Part shown: piece after piece, positions 44,551-57,264 of the stretch
Layout: every line of letters begins with the position of its first letter
Position numbering within the stretch: the first letter of the stretch is position 1
Program-made: the position numbers and the translations under genes
Notes under the pieces: generated by a model
The model's input: the letters and a program-made list of their open reading frames with translations, nothing else
Databases searched by the model: none
What the model was told of the DNA's origin: nothing
NCBI GenBank assembly: GCA_036927565.1
Contig: JAYESD010000002.1
Coordinates: 81,405,735-81,469,734, forward strand
Reading direction: 5' to 3'
Length of the DNA stretch: 64,000 nt
Source of the DNA: Tuctoria greenei
Lineage: Eukaryota > Streptophyta > Magnoliopsida > Poales > Poaceae

Positions 44551-46187
44551 GCGCATCCGATGGACCAAATTATCGGAAGTCCGTCAAGGCGAGTAAGTAC
44601 ACGTTCTCGCCATTTTGCTTCGTTTTGTGAGCACTACTCGTTTGTTTCATGTGTAGAACCCACTCACATTGAGGAAGCACTCCAAGATCCAGGGTGATGG
44701 CCATGCAAGAAGAACTTAACAACTTCATCCGCAATGAAGTTTGGGTGTTGGAGGAGCGACCCAAGGACAAGAACGTCACCGGAACAAAGTGGGTCTACCG
44801 CAACAAACAAGACGAGAATGGCGTTGTGGTCCGTAACAAGGCAAGACTTGTGGCCAAGGGATTCTCGCAAGTTGAAGGACTAGACTTTGGGGAGACATTT
44901 ACTCTGGTCGCCCGGCTAGAAGCCATCCGTATACTTCTTGCCTTTGCATCACATCATAATATTAGACTTTATCAAATGGATGTGAAAAGTGCCTTTCTTA
45001 ATGGTTACATTAACGAGCTTGTTTATGTTTAACAACCTCCCGGGTTTGAAGATCCGAGGAATCCTAATCATGTGTATAGGTTGCACAAGGCGCTCTACGG
45101 GCTCAAGCAAGCACCTAGGGCATGGTATGAACGACTACGGGATTTCTTGATCATGCAAGGATTCAAGATCGGGAGGGTGGACACTACACTCTTCACCAAA
45201 GACATCAACGGAGAATTATTCATTTGTAAAATTTATGTTGATGATATTATTTTTGGTTCAACTAACGAAGCTCTTAGCCATGAGTTTGGCAAAATGATGT
45301 CTAGGGAATTCGAGATGTCGATGATTGGAGAGCTCAACTTCTTCCTTGGATTCCAAATCAAGCAACTTCAAGAGGGAACCTTCGTCTATCAAGAGAAGTA
45401 CACCAAGGACCTCTTGAAGAAATTTGAGATGGGAGATTGTAGCTCAAGAAGCACTCCAATGGCAACAAATTGTCATCTCGACGCGGATAAGGACGGTAAA
45501 CCTATTGATCAATCTAACTATCGTTCTATGATTGGTTCATTACTCTACCTTACCGCATCTAGGCCCGATATTATGTTTAGTGTATGCTTGTGTGCTCGCT
45601 TTCAAGCGGCACCTAAACAATCGCATCAGAAGGCGGTCTTTAGGATACTTAGGTATCTTAAGCATACCCCTAGTGTGGGCTTGTGGTACCCTAAAGGTTC
45701 AAAATTCCATCTCTTGGGATACTCGGATTCGGACTTTGCCGGATGCCGTGTGGATCGCAAGAGTACCTCCGGTGGGTTCCACTTGCTTGGGCGTTCCCTA
45801 GTATCTCGGTCCAGCAAGAAGCAAAATTCCGTCTCCTTGTCCACAGCGGAAGCGGAATATATTGCGGCCGGTGCATGTTGTGCCCAAATTCTTTATATGA
45901 AGCAAACCCTTTTGGACTTTGGTATTAAACTTGGTTGTGTGCCTCTCCTTTGTGACAATGAAAGTGCGGTTAAGATAGCTAAAAACCCCATTCAACACTC
46001 CCGCACTAAGCACATTGATATTCGCCATCATTTCTTGAGGGACCATGAAGCTAAGGGAGACATCTCATTGCGAGGTGTTAGGTCCGAAGAACAATTGGCG
46101 GATATCTTCACTAAACCACTTGATGAGAAAACCATTTCTAGGATAAAAAGTGAGTTAAATGTGCTAGATTCAACGAACGTCATGTAA
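44551..46187 (+). pseudogene. pol: Sirevirus A pol, part 2: reverse transcriptase and RNase H
   Basis: Coding resumes at the duplicated GCGCA and reads PMDQIIGSPSRRVSTRSR, then EHYSFVSCVEP. After a frameshift near 44695 it gives MAMQEELNNFIRNEVW, GTKWVYRNKQ and DVKSAFLNG. A TAA (45030-45032) precedes QPPGFED. The last frame (45072-46187) has the catalytic YVDDIIFGS (45234-45260) and RNase H (KSTSGGFHLLG, STAEAEYIAAG, CDNESAVKIA), ending SELNVLDSTNVM. Confidence 0.92.
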
Positions 46188-46786
46188 GAATGCATCTCAT
46201 ATAGGTCTTGCCTAAATCTCAAAGGATAGGGGTGAGCAAGGGTTAGCTTGGGATGGAGGTTCTTTTGGGTTTTCCCAAGACTTGGAGAGTAGCTCTCCCT
46301 GAAGAAGCCTTTGAAAGATTCAAATTTGGCAAGATAGATTGATTTTATGCCTTGCATGATGCCTGCCATATAGACTTGCACTCACATTTAAATTTCATGC
46401 ACTATAAATTGTTTGGCATTGCATACGGTAGATTGTCACAAAGGGGAACCCACCTCATGAGAAAGAGACTTGTTTGAAATGCAATATCTCAACTCATATG
46501 ATGTGGGAAGAACAAAATGTTAGGTGCGTTAATGCCTAAAGGAACATGCTTTTAACAGATAGAAGGCTTCATCCTCTAGCTCACAAAGCATGGGCCTTAC
46601 ATTTTATTTGGATAATTTCCTCCCTATTTCCTTTGATGTTCTATTTGCTTTAGGGATTAGCCAAGTTATTGGCATATTAGCTTCTTGAGGGGTAAGGGGT
46701 TGCCCAAAAAGTCCTAAGACATGTGTTTCTCATTGTTTGTTTGTTTGGTCAAAGGACATATATGGGATGTTGCTGTTTTGTAGTCA

Positions 46787-47130
46787 TCGGATTATTCGAT
46801 GCTTAGGCCAGACCATCATCGGATCAGTTGGTGTTCAACAGCCAAGGGTCAACTCAGTTAGTGTCTCAAATCAACCGACGAGTTCATACTGAGAAACATC
46901 GGTGCATCCAGTGTTCACATTTCTGGAACTGTGCTAAAATCCACCGATGCAAATCAGTTCAACATCGGTCCATCCGGTGTCTACGGTACCTTTTTGAATA
47001 CCCTTACTGTGACATTCGACCGATGCTATCCCTTTCCACATCGGTCCATCCGATGTCAATGGTACCTTTTGAATATCCTTATTGTACCATTCAACCGATG
47101 CTCCTATCGTGTAACATCGGTCCATCTGGT
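46787..47130. repeat. internal copies of the LTR A palindromic word
   Basis: CATCGGATTATTCGATG, ACATCGGTGCATCCAGTG, ACATCGGTCCATCCGGTG, ACATCGGTCCATCCGATG and ACATCGGTCCATCTGGTG, with GACCGATGC half-words between, occur at about 60-70-bp spacing. The rest of the segment is not LTR sequence, so this is not a simple LTR fragment. Confidence 0.9.
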
Positions 47131-47161
47131 GTTAAAATTTCGGCTAGGGTTTGGGACCCAC

Positions 47162-47169
47162 TTTTTAAA
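47162..47169 (+). promoter_or_regulatory. putative internal TATA box for the third gene
   Basis: TTTTTAAACG lies just downstream of the palindrome array and just upstream of a CT-rich leader, about 390 bp before ATG 47552. This repeats the U3-TATA-leader layout of the LTR. It is an inference with no transcript evidence. Confidence 0.35.
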
Positions 47170-49671
47170 CGCCCTTCGCCTCCCTCCTTTCTCTCTCCCC
47201 GACCCCGACGCTTGCTCGCCCTTCCGCCGTCGCCGCTCCTCTCGCCCTGCGCCACCGCCGCCTCCGGCCGCCGCCGCTGCCCTCCGGCCACCACCGCACC
47301 ACAGCAGCAGTGCCGCTGTCGCCACCCTCCTCCACCGCAGCCGCCGCCGCCGCTTCCTCCAGTGCCGCCGCCGCCTCTCTCCACCATCGCAGTCGCTCTC
47401 CCCAGCAGCCACACCACCGCCACCCTCTGCACCGTCGTGGTACCTCCAACGGGCGCTGTCTCTTCGACACTAGGGTTTCCGGCCGCGTTGATTGTCGTGT
47501 CGCCATTCCGTGCACTTGACATCGTCGACTTCATTCACGCGCCTCATCGCAATGGCTCGTGACAAGAAGAACAAGGGCAAGGCCATTGCGGAGCCGGCCG
47601 CAAAGAAGCAAAAGCTATCGAAGGAGGAGAAGAAGGTGTTGATGGCCGCTCGCGCCGCCGAGGAGTGAGAGCGTGGCCGAGGAGTATCACTGAGGATCCG
47701 CGAGGCTCGTCCGAGGAGCCTCCCGTGCTAGATGAGTCTGAGGCGGGAGAAGAGCCGGAAGTACCACTTGTTCGCCAGCGCTCAGCCAGGACCCGTGGGG
47801 ATCATCCACCGACAGCACCACATTCGAGACCCTCAGCTACCAATCTTCGAGAGGACAGGGCGGCCCAGAGAGCCGTCTACAAGATGGACACCACCGTCCA
47901 TGTTAGTGAAGGTGTCCGGTTGACTGATTACCAGAAGATGAAGGCCAAGCATCTCAGAAGACTCAGATGGAGAGTTTTGCTTGAGGAGTGGTTCCCGCAG
48001 CCCAGAGAGGCACGTGTGGACAGCCGGTTCTGGACCGTGACTCAGGCGTCGCTGTATGATACGTATCGACGCCGAGGCCACAAGCTCTTCCAGCACAACT
48101 TCTTGGACTGGGATCAGCTTGCCCTGGTAGTTGAGACGGAGATACGCCCCTACTTTGCGAGGTACAGAGGGGTGGTGGAGCTGGTGTCCTACAACAGGAG
48201 TGCCTACGTGGAGGACTGGGTCCGCGTATTCCACGCCACCCTCTACGTCTTTGAGGGCCGCAGGTCTATAGACTTCATGTTCATGGGCCAGCACCATCAC
48301 TTGACGAGGCAGACGTTGGCACAGCTGCTAAGAGTGGACCTGCATGACACTTGCGTGCATGAGAGGGTATATGGACAGGCAGACCCGCCGAGGTGGCCGC
48401 TCACTGGAGGAGTGGCACCACCACTAAAGGAGATACGCACTCTGTTTGGACCATCCTTCTCTCCAGACCCGCCGAGGGTACCGGCACTGCTGACTCCAGC
48501 TGCGCGCACAGTGCACCTTGCCTTGCGCCGCACTCTCTTGCCGAGGTCCGAGTATCTAGAGGGGTTCACCATCCTGCAGCAGACCCTCCTGTTCTACATC
48601 ATGAACGGGATGGAGTTCGATATTGTGGACCTCCTCATATGTGAGATGGAGGATGTGATCACTGACGGAGTTGGCATGATGAGGCAGCTTGTGTTTGGAC
48701 ACTGGATCAGCTACCTGCTCTCCATGATGGTTCCTGAGGAGTCCGCCGTGCGTGACCGTCTCACTGACGAGAGTGTCACACGGTTCAGCCACTACTGAAC
48801 TCCAGCTCCTGGAGACCGCCGCCTTGGCCGTCGTGTCGAGTGTCAGGTCCAAGCTCGGCTATCCGGGGAGGATTGGTCTGATCTGGAAAAGGAAGATGAG
48901 AGACTGGCAGAGGCAGAGGCTCAGGGTGAGGACCTTCAGCATATATGGTCCGAGAGCGATACTGATGACAGTGTTGAGGAGTACTTTCCACCTCCTCCCT
49001 CACCCAGGCAGCACGACGCGGAGGCTAGAGGCTCGATAGTGCCACCCTATACTCCACCTCCCGTCTCAGAGGCACAGGTCTCTTAGCCATCCGAGCTCAC
49101 TTCACTCCTACAACAGATGGTTGAGCAGCAGCGCCTGGACCGGCTTGCAGCTGAGCAGGCCCGAGCTGAGCAGGCAGCGCGCCTTTTGGAGCTCCAGCAG
49201 CAGCAACAGGAGATGCAGCGCCAGATCGCCCGTGAGAGGCGAGAGGACACAGACCGGCTGACGGGGCTGATCGACCAGATGCACCAGCGCCTCCTCGACC
49301 AGCAGCAGCAGACGCAGCAGGCGATGATGGGCATCCTGGGGTTGATCACCAACCTCTACACCCAGACCGGGATTGCCCTACCGACGCAGCTGCCAGGCGT
49401 TGCTCCACCCCCGCCTGTCCTTGCTCCAGCTGCAGCTCCGGTGCCGACCACACCGATCCCGACGATCAGCATGTCTCCACTGCTGGCTCCAGGTGCACCG
49501 ATCCACTCTCCGCTGCCAGCTACGACGTTGTTCCAGCAGACGCCGGCATCTGTCGTCAGTGCCCCGTTGCTAGCAGCTCCGACTCAGCAGGCACCGACGG
49601 CAGCTCCTACGGCACCTACAGCACCCTCCACCTCTACTCCAGGCAGCAGCTCCGACGACAGCATCCCCGAC

Positions 49672-51641
49672 TGTGTGCTGAATACATTGGCTTGTAGTGA
49701 ATACACTTGGCTTTGATGATAAAAGTTTTTAATATCACCAAAACACCTTTTTATCAAGGTCCGACTCTAGCTCCGAGCTACAACAAGGTCCGACGATAGG
49801 TCCGGCTTGCTTTGGGTAGCTCCGGTTACGTTTGATGCTAGGTCCGACTTCTTGGTAAGGTCCGACCAGCTTTGGTTAGCTCCGGTGAGCTTTATCTTTA
49901 GCTCCGACATGTCTTTGATAGCTCCGGCATATCTTTGATAGCTCCGGCATATCTTTGATAGCTCCGGCATATACTTGATAGCTTCGGCATGCTTTTGCTA
50001 AGCTCCGACGTACTTTGTCTAGCTCCGGGTTTTTGGATTGACTAGTTCCGACTAGTTTTGGTAAGCTCCGGGTCTAGGATCTACTAGTTTTGGTAAGCTC
50101 CGGATCCAGGATCTACTAGTTTTGGTAAGCTCCGGCGCTAGGTTCTACTAGCTTTTGTTAGCTCCGGATCAAGCTCCGGGTTGCTCTGGCAAGGTCCGGA
50201 ACTTGACCGCAGTGTTTCTGCTTAGCTCCGGCTCAAGCTCCAGGTTGCTCTGGCAAGGTCCGGAACTTGACCGAAGTGCTTCTGCTTTTAATTTGCAATG
50301 TTTTGTACTTGCTTTACATGATTGGAAAGATTGCTTAGTATTCATTTGCTAAGTTTTTGGTGTGTTTTGGATGATACGGTTGATATCGTTTCTACTGTGG
50401 TTTTGCAACATGCTTATGTGAGGTTCTCACGTAAGGTGTTGTGTTCGGAACTAACGTGAGTCAAGTCGAGGACTTGGGCTCGTATAGATTGGTTGTTTAT
50501 TCATGTGCAGGTGTTGCTTGAGTTCAAGTCATGGCTGGTGACAGGATCCATTGGACTAGTCTCAGGAGGAGATGAGGTTCCAACAACCAAGTTCAGGAGG
50601 AACTGTGGTTGAGCGGGTCAGGAGGTCGCGCAGGATGATTGAATGAAGGACAGTGCATATGAAGGTCGAAGGAAGGTGTTCGCACGTATGCATGCGGTGC
50701 ATGACGTGGCAATATGCTTCTAGAGACGGATTATGGAAGGAAGATCTGATCGGAAGGATCGGATCGTATCGGTTGAAGACTTTGGCTGCGGCAGAGTCGG
50801 TTATGGCTCGGTATGGGAAGTATCGAGTTGGTTATGTTAGGATTTCGTGTGTATCACGAAATTTAGTTGTTTAGGAATGTGGGATACGTTCCTAAGGTGT
50901 TTGGAAGTCTTAAGATTGCTTCTATCTGCGTATAGAAGAATCTTGAGCAGTTATGGTAACTTCCGATTGTGATCGGATTAGGATTAGAGTCCTAGTTGTA
51001 TTTGGATGGCCTAAGGGCTGGTTATATAAGCAAGGGAAGGCCAAAGCTCGTGGAAGACGACTTTGGGGCTGTTCCTCTTATGTTCTATTGAATAAAATTT
51101 GTACTTTGAAGGAACTTTTGTGCCTTGTTCGTCCGACTTGTTCCAGACAAGTTTTACTCATCGAGTTTCTGGACAGCACTACCTTTCGTCGGTGGTTTTA
51201 TCATAACTCGAGTTTTACAGATCCAATTGACGTGATTCTTTTTGGGTTGTCTTCAAAACTTGATTGTCTATCATTTGTCAACAGTTCACGGTCATTGGAT
51301 TTGTGGTTTATGTTCTACACCAGTTTCTTTTCAGCATTCCAGAAACTGTTTTTCTCGAGTAGGTCAGATTGACCATAGCCTGATCTTTTGATCATAACTT
51401 GAGTTTTTCTCGACGGATTTGAGTAATTCTTTTTGTGTTGTCTTCGTGACTTGATTCTCTCTGATATCTATCACTTTTGTCACGGTGAAACACGTTTAGA
51501 TTAGTCACATACACGATTTCTTTAACAGATCGTTTTTCTGCCGAAAGGGTTTGGGGTTTTATTGTTTCCGCTGCGTAAGATTTTTAAATCTACCATTCAC
51601 CCCCCCCTCTGGTAGCTTTTCACGTGCTCTTCGATCCTACA
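49672..51641 (+). repeat. 5' LTR of Sirevirus B (11 bp short at its start)
   Basis: It begins TGTGTGCTGAATAC and ends CGATCCTACA. The U3 (49758-50275) is packed with TAGCTCCGG and AGGTCCGAC words in tandem (e.g. the GATAGCTCCGGCATATCTTT unit, three times at 49918-49968). The TATA box TATATAA is at 51023-51029. Confidence 0.93.
49758..50275. repeat. AGCTCCGG / AGGTCCGG word array in U3 of LTR B
   Basis: More than twenty AGCTCCGG- or AGGTCCGA/G-type words alternate with TTTTGGTA and CTTTGATA spacers. The 3' LTR has the same array at 58378-58895. The words match those in the Tat LTRs and 71-bp repeats. Confidence 0.92.
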
Positions 51642-51643
51642 AT

Positions 51644-51655
51644 TGGTATCAAATC
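51644..51655 (+). other. primer binding site of Sirevirus B (two mismatches)
   Basis: TGGTATCAAATC differs from TGGTATCAGAGC at two positions. It lies two bases past the 5' LTR end. The changes may be decay or a variant primer choice. Confidence 0.85.
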
Positions 51656-51703
51656 CACGGTGCTCTAATCTTTGAGATTTGCACGTGTTTTTGACTAATC
51701 ATC

Positions 51704-54091
51704 ATGGAGAAGTACTCCGCCAAACCTTGTGTCTTTTCTGGCATTGATTTCCAGGTTTGGAAGGCACGCATGGAGGCCTTCATCCAGGTGCAAGGCTTCG
51801 CAATATGGGAAAAGGTATACAAACCTTATGAAGTCCCGCCTAACGATCAAGTTACGGCTACAAACCTCCGGGACGTCGACAACAACAACAAAGCCCGAAA
51901 CTTGATCATCCAAGGACTCACTCAGAGCGACTTTGATCGTGTCGCACACCTCCGGTCAGCATACGATGTTTGGAGAGCTCTCTGTGATTATCATGAAGGC
52001 TCCAACACAATCAAGGAGGTAAAACAAGATATGTTCAAGAAAGAATATATGCGTTTCGAGATGCAACCAGGTGAGTCAATCGATGACCTCTTTGCTCGGT
52101 TCAATAAAATTCTCAGCAACTTACGTAGTGTCAATGTTAATTTTTCTGATGCTGAGAATGCTAGACAACTTCTTAGTGCATTAGACATGTCAGTTTGGGA
52201 GATGAAAGTAACATTCATTCGTGAATCAACTATCATGAGTTCTCTTACATTAGATGTACTTTATTCTAAACTAAAAACTCATGAAATTGACATCCTAGCA
52301 CGTAAGAACCCAAACAAGGCTATTGCATTTGTCTCACAACGTGATATGTCTAGCTCCGGCCAATCATCATCCTGCAATACTCTTGCTTTGTTGTCCTCAC
52401 TAACCCTGGAGCAGATCGAAGAAATTCCAGAAGAGGAGTTGGCACTCATCTCTACTAGATTCTCAAAAGCATTGCAAAATGTGAGAACTAGAAGGAGAGG
52501 AAGCTCCAGACCTCAACGTTGTTTTGAATGTGGTAAAACAGGACACTTTCGTACAGAATGCCCTAACCTTTTAGGTCCGACCACCCGGGAAGAAAAACAA
52601 AGCAAGATCCGGACCTCCTCTGGAAATTCCAACAAGAAAAAGAAGGGTACCATAGGACGCAAGATGATCAACAGCTTCATCACCGCACTTCAAGAGCTCA
52701 GTTCAAGTGACATTGATTTTTAAAGTGATGAAGAGAATGATGACTTGGCCAACTTATGCTTCATGGCGGGCAAAGCAAGATCAAGATCAAGTCAGGAGGA
52801 AGCAGAACACAACAGTGACGATGATGAGGTATGTTCTACCTGCAATGAAATGTGTGATGCTATTTCTCGTGCAACTATTATTGTCAAGAAAAAGGACAAA
52901 AAGCTTAGGGATAGTGCTGCTAAAATTGAATCACTAGAATATGAAATTAACCGTTTAAAAACTTTGATTCCTAGTGATGATGCATGTCCCTCATGTGACT
53001 TAATCTATGAACAATTGTCCTCTCTAAGAAGTGCACATTCCTCCACTCTAGACAGACTTGATGAAGAAATTGAAAAGAACAAAAAGCTTGCTGCACTTAA
53101 TGATAAAAACTTAAAAGATGCTTCTTGTTCTACAGATGATTTGCATTGTTCTGCATGTGAAAATCTTGATAAGAAACTAAAAGATGCAATGAATGAAATT
53201 TCCATTCTGAACAATGCTTTACGATCTCATGAAGTTAAAAATTGTTCCAATTGCAAACTAAAAGGAAAAACTTCATGTGCAAACTGCCTAGAATTGTCTA
53301 AGAAACTTGATGACATGAATAGGACACTAGGTCGGTTTTGTAATGGGGATAAGAATCTAAACCTGCTGTTGAATTCTTCTAAGTCTTGCAATGATAAATC
53401 TGGTTTAGGTTTTGATTCTCATGCTCATGCTAAGGCACATCCACCTAAAATTGAAAAGTCATTAGGAAGTGGTTTGATTCAAACAGTTCCTAAACAAAAA
53501 GAAGTGGTTTTCAAATCTGCAGGAGTGTTGCCTCATTCGGTTTCAAATAAAAATATTGCTTGCTCATCTAGACATGAACACAAAGTTAAATTTCATTGTA
53601 CCTTCTGTGGTAGAGATGGTCATGTCATTGATTTTTGTTATAGACTAGCTAAACAACAGAAAAAGGAAAGAAAAATTGCTAGATCTTATAACTTTCATGC
53701 AATTAGAAAAACACAACCTGCTTTAGTGAGTCAGAAATTTGAAAAGGTAGCTTCCGGACCTTCTGGTAAGAAATCTACAAAGGCAGCTCCGGTAGTTATG
53801 ATAGCTCCGAGAGTTACCGGATCTTTTGTTGTTCCCTCCGGAGCTTCAGTTTTTGCCCCCGGACCTTCTGCTTTTACCTCCGGAGCTACCGGTTTTCACT
53901 CTAAACAAGTAACAACTTCTAAATCAACTGTTAAGAAAAGAAAACCTCAATCTTTGACTCATAAACCTGCTGTTTTATCTCAGCATTCGCGTGTTTTTCC
54001 TGGTGCACGTCGCGTGACTCAGTACTGGATTCCTAAATGCCTTTTGACTAACCCCAGTATTGAGTCATCGGCGTATTGTGCTTCTATGTAG
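51704..54091 (+). pseudogene. gag: Sirevirus B gag with two zinc knuckles
   Basis: ATG at 51704 opens MEKYSAKPCVFSGIDFQVWK, a UBN2-type copia Gag, with DVWRALCDYHEGSNTIKEVK. The first CCHC is at 52520-52561 (CFECGKTGHFRTEC). A single in-frame TAA (52721-52723, after SSSDIDF) interrupts it. The same frame then runs through a coiled-coil/Cys-rich region (52745-53400) and a second CCHC at 53599-53640 (CTFCGRDGHVIDFC). A Ser/Pro/Gly linker containing LTR-type words follows, ending at TAG 54089-54091. Only one nonsense codon spoils an otherwise full-length Gag. Confidence 0.9.
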
Positions 54092-54100
54092 GTTACACGC

Positions 54101-57100
54101 TTGAGGAAGGAGAATATTTGGATTGTGGATTCAGGTTGCTCACGCCACATGACCGGTAACAAAGATTGGTTCTCCTCCCTCACCTTTGTGTCACGTGTAG
54201 AGAATGTTACTTTTGCCGATAATTCTTCAACTCCTATAATTGCTAAGGGTTCGGTTAGAGTAAATGATCACTACACTTTGAAGGATGTGGCACTTGTCAA
54301 AAATTTGAAATATAACTTGCTTTCTGTCTCACAATTGCTAGATGAAAATCTAGAAATTACTTTCAATAAAAACTGCTGCAAAGTTGTAGATTCAAATAGT
54401 GAGCTTATTTTTAACATGTCTCGGTTTGGAAGAGTTTTTAAAGCTGATTTTGATATGTCTTCTTCTAAGCATAGGTGTCTAGTTGCTAATGATTCAAAGG
54501 ACTTATATTTTTGGCATCGTAGACTTGGTCACGTAGGCTTTGATCACCTAACGCGTGTTAGTGCTCTTGATCGCATACGTGGGCTGCCTAAGCTTAAAGG
54601 GGACAAAGAAATTGTGTGCTCTTCTTGTAGACATGCTAAGATAGTTGCAGGTTCACATACTCCTCTCACAATGATCATGACAACTGAACCATGTCAACTT
54701 TTGCATCTTGACACCGTAGGACCTTCACGTGTTCAATCCTTCGGAGGTAAATGGTATGCTCTTGTTATTGTTGATGATTATTCTAGATATTCTTGGGTTT
54801 ATTTTATGGCGTCTAAGAATGAAGCTTTTAGTCACTTTAGGACTTTATTTCTTAGATTATCAATTGATCACCCAGGATCTTTAAAGGCAATTAGAAGTGA
54901 TAACGGAACTGAATTTAAAAATCAATCTTTTGATCACTTTTGTGCTGAATACGGAATAGATCATCAATTTTCTTCACCATATGTACCTCAACAAAACGGT
55001 GTTGTAGAAAGAAAGAACAGAACCCTAGTTGAGATGGCTAGGACTATGCTTGATGAATATCAAACCCCTAGGAAATTTTGGGCTGATGCGTTAGCAACCG
55101 CTTGTTATGTCTCAAATCGTGTTTTCTTGCGTGCTAAGCTAGGCAAAACACCATATGAGCTCCGGTTTGGACATAGGCCTAGTGTTACACACTTTCGGGT
55201 CTTTGGTTGCAAATGCTTTGTTAAGAAACATGGTAATCTTGATAAATTTGAACCTAGATCCAATGATGGCATGTTTCTTGGTTATCCATCTCATACTAGA
55301 TGCTACCGTGTGCTTTTACTTGACACTAACAAATTGTGGAGACTTGTGAAGTGTCTTTTGATGAAGCTAGCCCAGGTACTAGCTCCGGTGTTGCAGGACC
55401 AGATTCATATCCTCAGGGGGAGGGTATTTTCGAAGATGAAGAAGAGCCGGTGATACTGCCTGGTAGTTCTGAAGTTGACACGTGTCCAGCTCCGGACATT
55501 GAACAAGCTCCGGCTGTCACCTCTGCTGGTCCTGATCATCCACAAATCACAAGCTCATCAATCTACAATGAACTTAATGAAAAAGAAGCTTGTGAGACAT
55601 CTGTTCCCCTACGTTTTTACAAAGATCATCCCCCACAACAGATGATTGGAAGCTTGCATGAACGAGTCACACGGTCCAGGTTTTGCGATCCAAACTCTCA
55701 TGCTCATTCTGCTTTTGTTGCTTCTTTTGAACCCAAAGATATATCACACGCACTCACTAATGAATCTTGGATTATTGCCATGCAAGAAGAGTTAGAAAAT
55801 TTTGAAAGAAATAATGTTTGGAAACTTGTACCTCCACCTCAAGGCCACACTTTAATTGGAACTAAATGGGTATATAAAAATAAACAAAGTGAGGATGGGG
55901 TTGTGATTAGGAATAAGGCTAGGTTGGTTGCTCAAGGTTTCACTCAAGTTGAAGGTCTAGATTTTGATGAAACTTTTGCTCCTGTCGCTAGATTAGAAGC
56001 CATAAGAATTTTGTTAGCTTTCGCAGCATCTAAAGGTTTTAAGCTATATCAAATGGATGTTAAAAGTGCTTTTCTTAATGGCTACATAGATGAGGAGGTT
56101 TATGTCAAACAACCACCAGGTTTTGAAAATCCAGATTTTCCTAATCATGTTTACAAACTGTCCAAAGCCTTATATGGTCTCAAACAAGCCCCTAGAGCAT
56201 GGTATGATAGGTTAAAAACATTCTTACTTGAAAAGGGGTTTACAATGGGAAAGGTTGATAAAACCCTTTTTGTGCTTAATCATGGCAATGACTCATTATT
56301 CGTTCAAGTGTATGTGGATGATATTATCTTTGGTTGTGCTTCTCATGGTCTTGTGTCCAAGTTTTCAGCAATGATGAGTTCCGAATTTGAAATGAGTATG
56401 ATGGGTGAACTCACTTACTTTTTGGGGCTGCAAATCAAGCAAACCAAGGAGGGTACCTTTGTGCATCAAACAAAGTATACCAAAGATCTCCTAAGGCGCT
56501 TCAACATGGACAAAAGCAAGCCTCTTCGGACACCAATGGGAACAGCAACAACACTTGAACTTGATGAAGATGGTGAATCCGTGGATCAAAAAGAATATAG
56601 AAGTATGATCGGATCACTTTTGTACCTCACGGCATCAAGACCGGACATACAATTCAGCGTATGTCTTTGTGCACGGTTTCAAGCTTCTCCACGTGTTTCA
56701 CGTCGTCAAGCCGTCAAAAGGATTCTCAGGTACTTACATGGAACTCAAGAATTTGGCATTTTTCTTCCTTCTTCCTCAATCGTTTCTTTGAAAGCTTTTT
56801 CGGATGCTGATTTTGGGGGTTGTAGGATTGATAGGAAAAGTACTTCCGGTGCTTGTCATTTTCTTGGTAATTCTCTTGTTGCTTGGTCTTCTAGAAAACA
56901 AAGTTCAGTTGCACAATCCACAGCCGAATCAGAGTATGTAGCTGCTGCTAGTGCTTGTTCACAAATTCTTTGGATTGTTCAAACACTTAAGGACTATGGG
57001 GTTGATCTAGATAGTGTTCCACTGTTCTGTGATAACACTAGTGCTATTTGCATTTCTAAAAACCCCGTGCAACATTCTAGAACTAAGCACATTGACATTA

Positions 57101-57264
57101 GGTATCACTTTCTCCGTGATAATGTTGAAAAAGGAAACATTGTGCTTCACCATGTAGATACCGAAAAACAATTGGCTGACATTTTTACAAAACCTTTGGA
57201 TTTCACTCGTTTTTGTTACATTCGTAGTGAAATAGGGGTTATGCATCCTCATGGCTTAAATTGA
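54101..57264 (+). pseudogene. pol: Sirevirus B pol: protease, integrase, RT, RNase H (one frameshift)
   Basis: Pol is in the same frame as gag, directly after its TAG. Protease WIVDSGCSRHMTG is near 54119. Integrase has HRRLGHVG, CSSCRHAK and the DDE acids in LLHLDTVGP, IRSDNGTEF and VVERKNRT. A single-base loss near 55330 (DTNK-LW instead of DTNK-xVETCEVSFDEA) shifts the frame. The second frame (55336-57264) holds the linker, RT (YVDDIIFG from 56311) and RNase H (KSTSGACHFLG, STAESEYVAAA), ending GVMHPHGLN. One repaired base would make it full length, so this is a young copy. Confidence 0.94.

Larger units (their letters stand above)
46188..47551 (+). other. spacer between pol and third gene, with LTR-type palindromes and promoter-like features
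   Basis: No credible gene is present. From 46787 to 47130 there are repeated CATCGGTCCATCCGATG-type words identical to those of LTR A. They are followed by TTTTTAAA (47162-47169) and a CT- and GC-rich stretch (47170-47450) like a grass 5' leader, then the ATG of the third gene at 47552. ORFs read in the CCG-repeat leader are low-complexity. Confidence 0.75.

Noticed and set aside
46828..47562. ORFs in the Sirevirus A spacer (244, 180, 147 residues, both strands)
   Set aside because: They read across LTR-type palindromes and a CCG-repeat leader; low complexity, mutually overlapping, no family resemblance.
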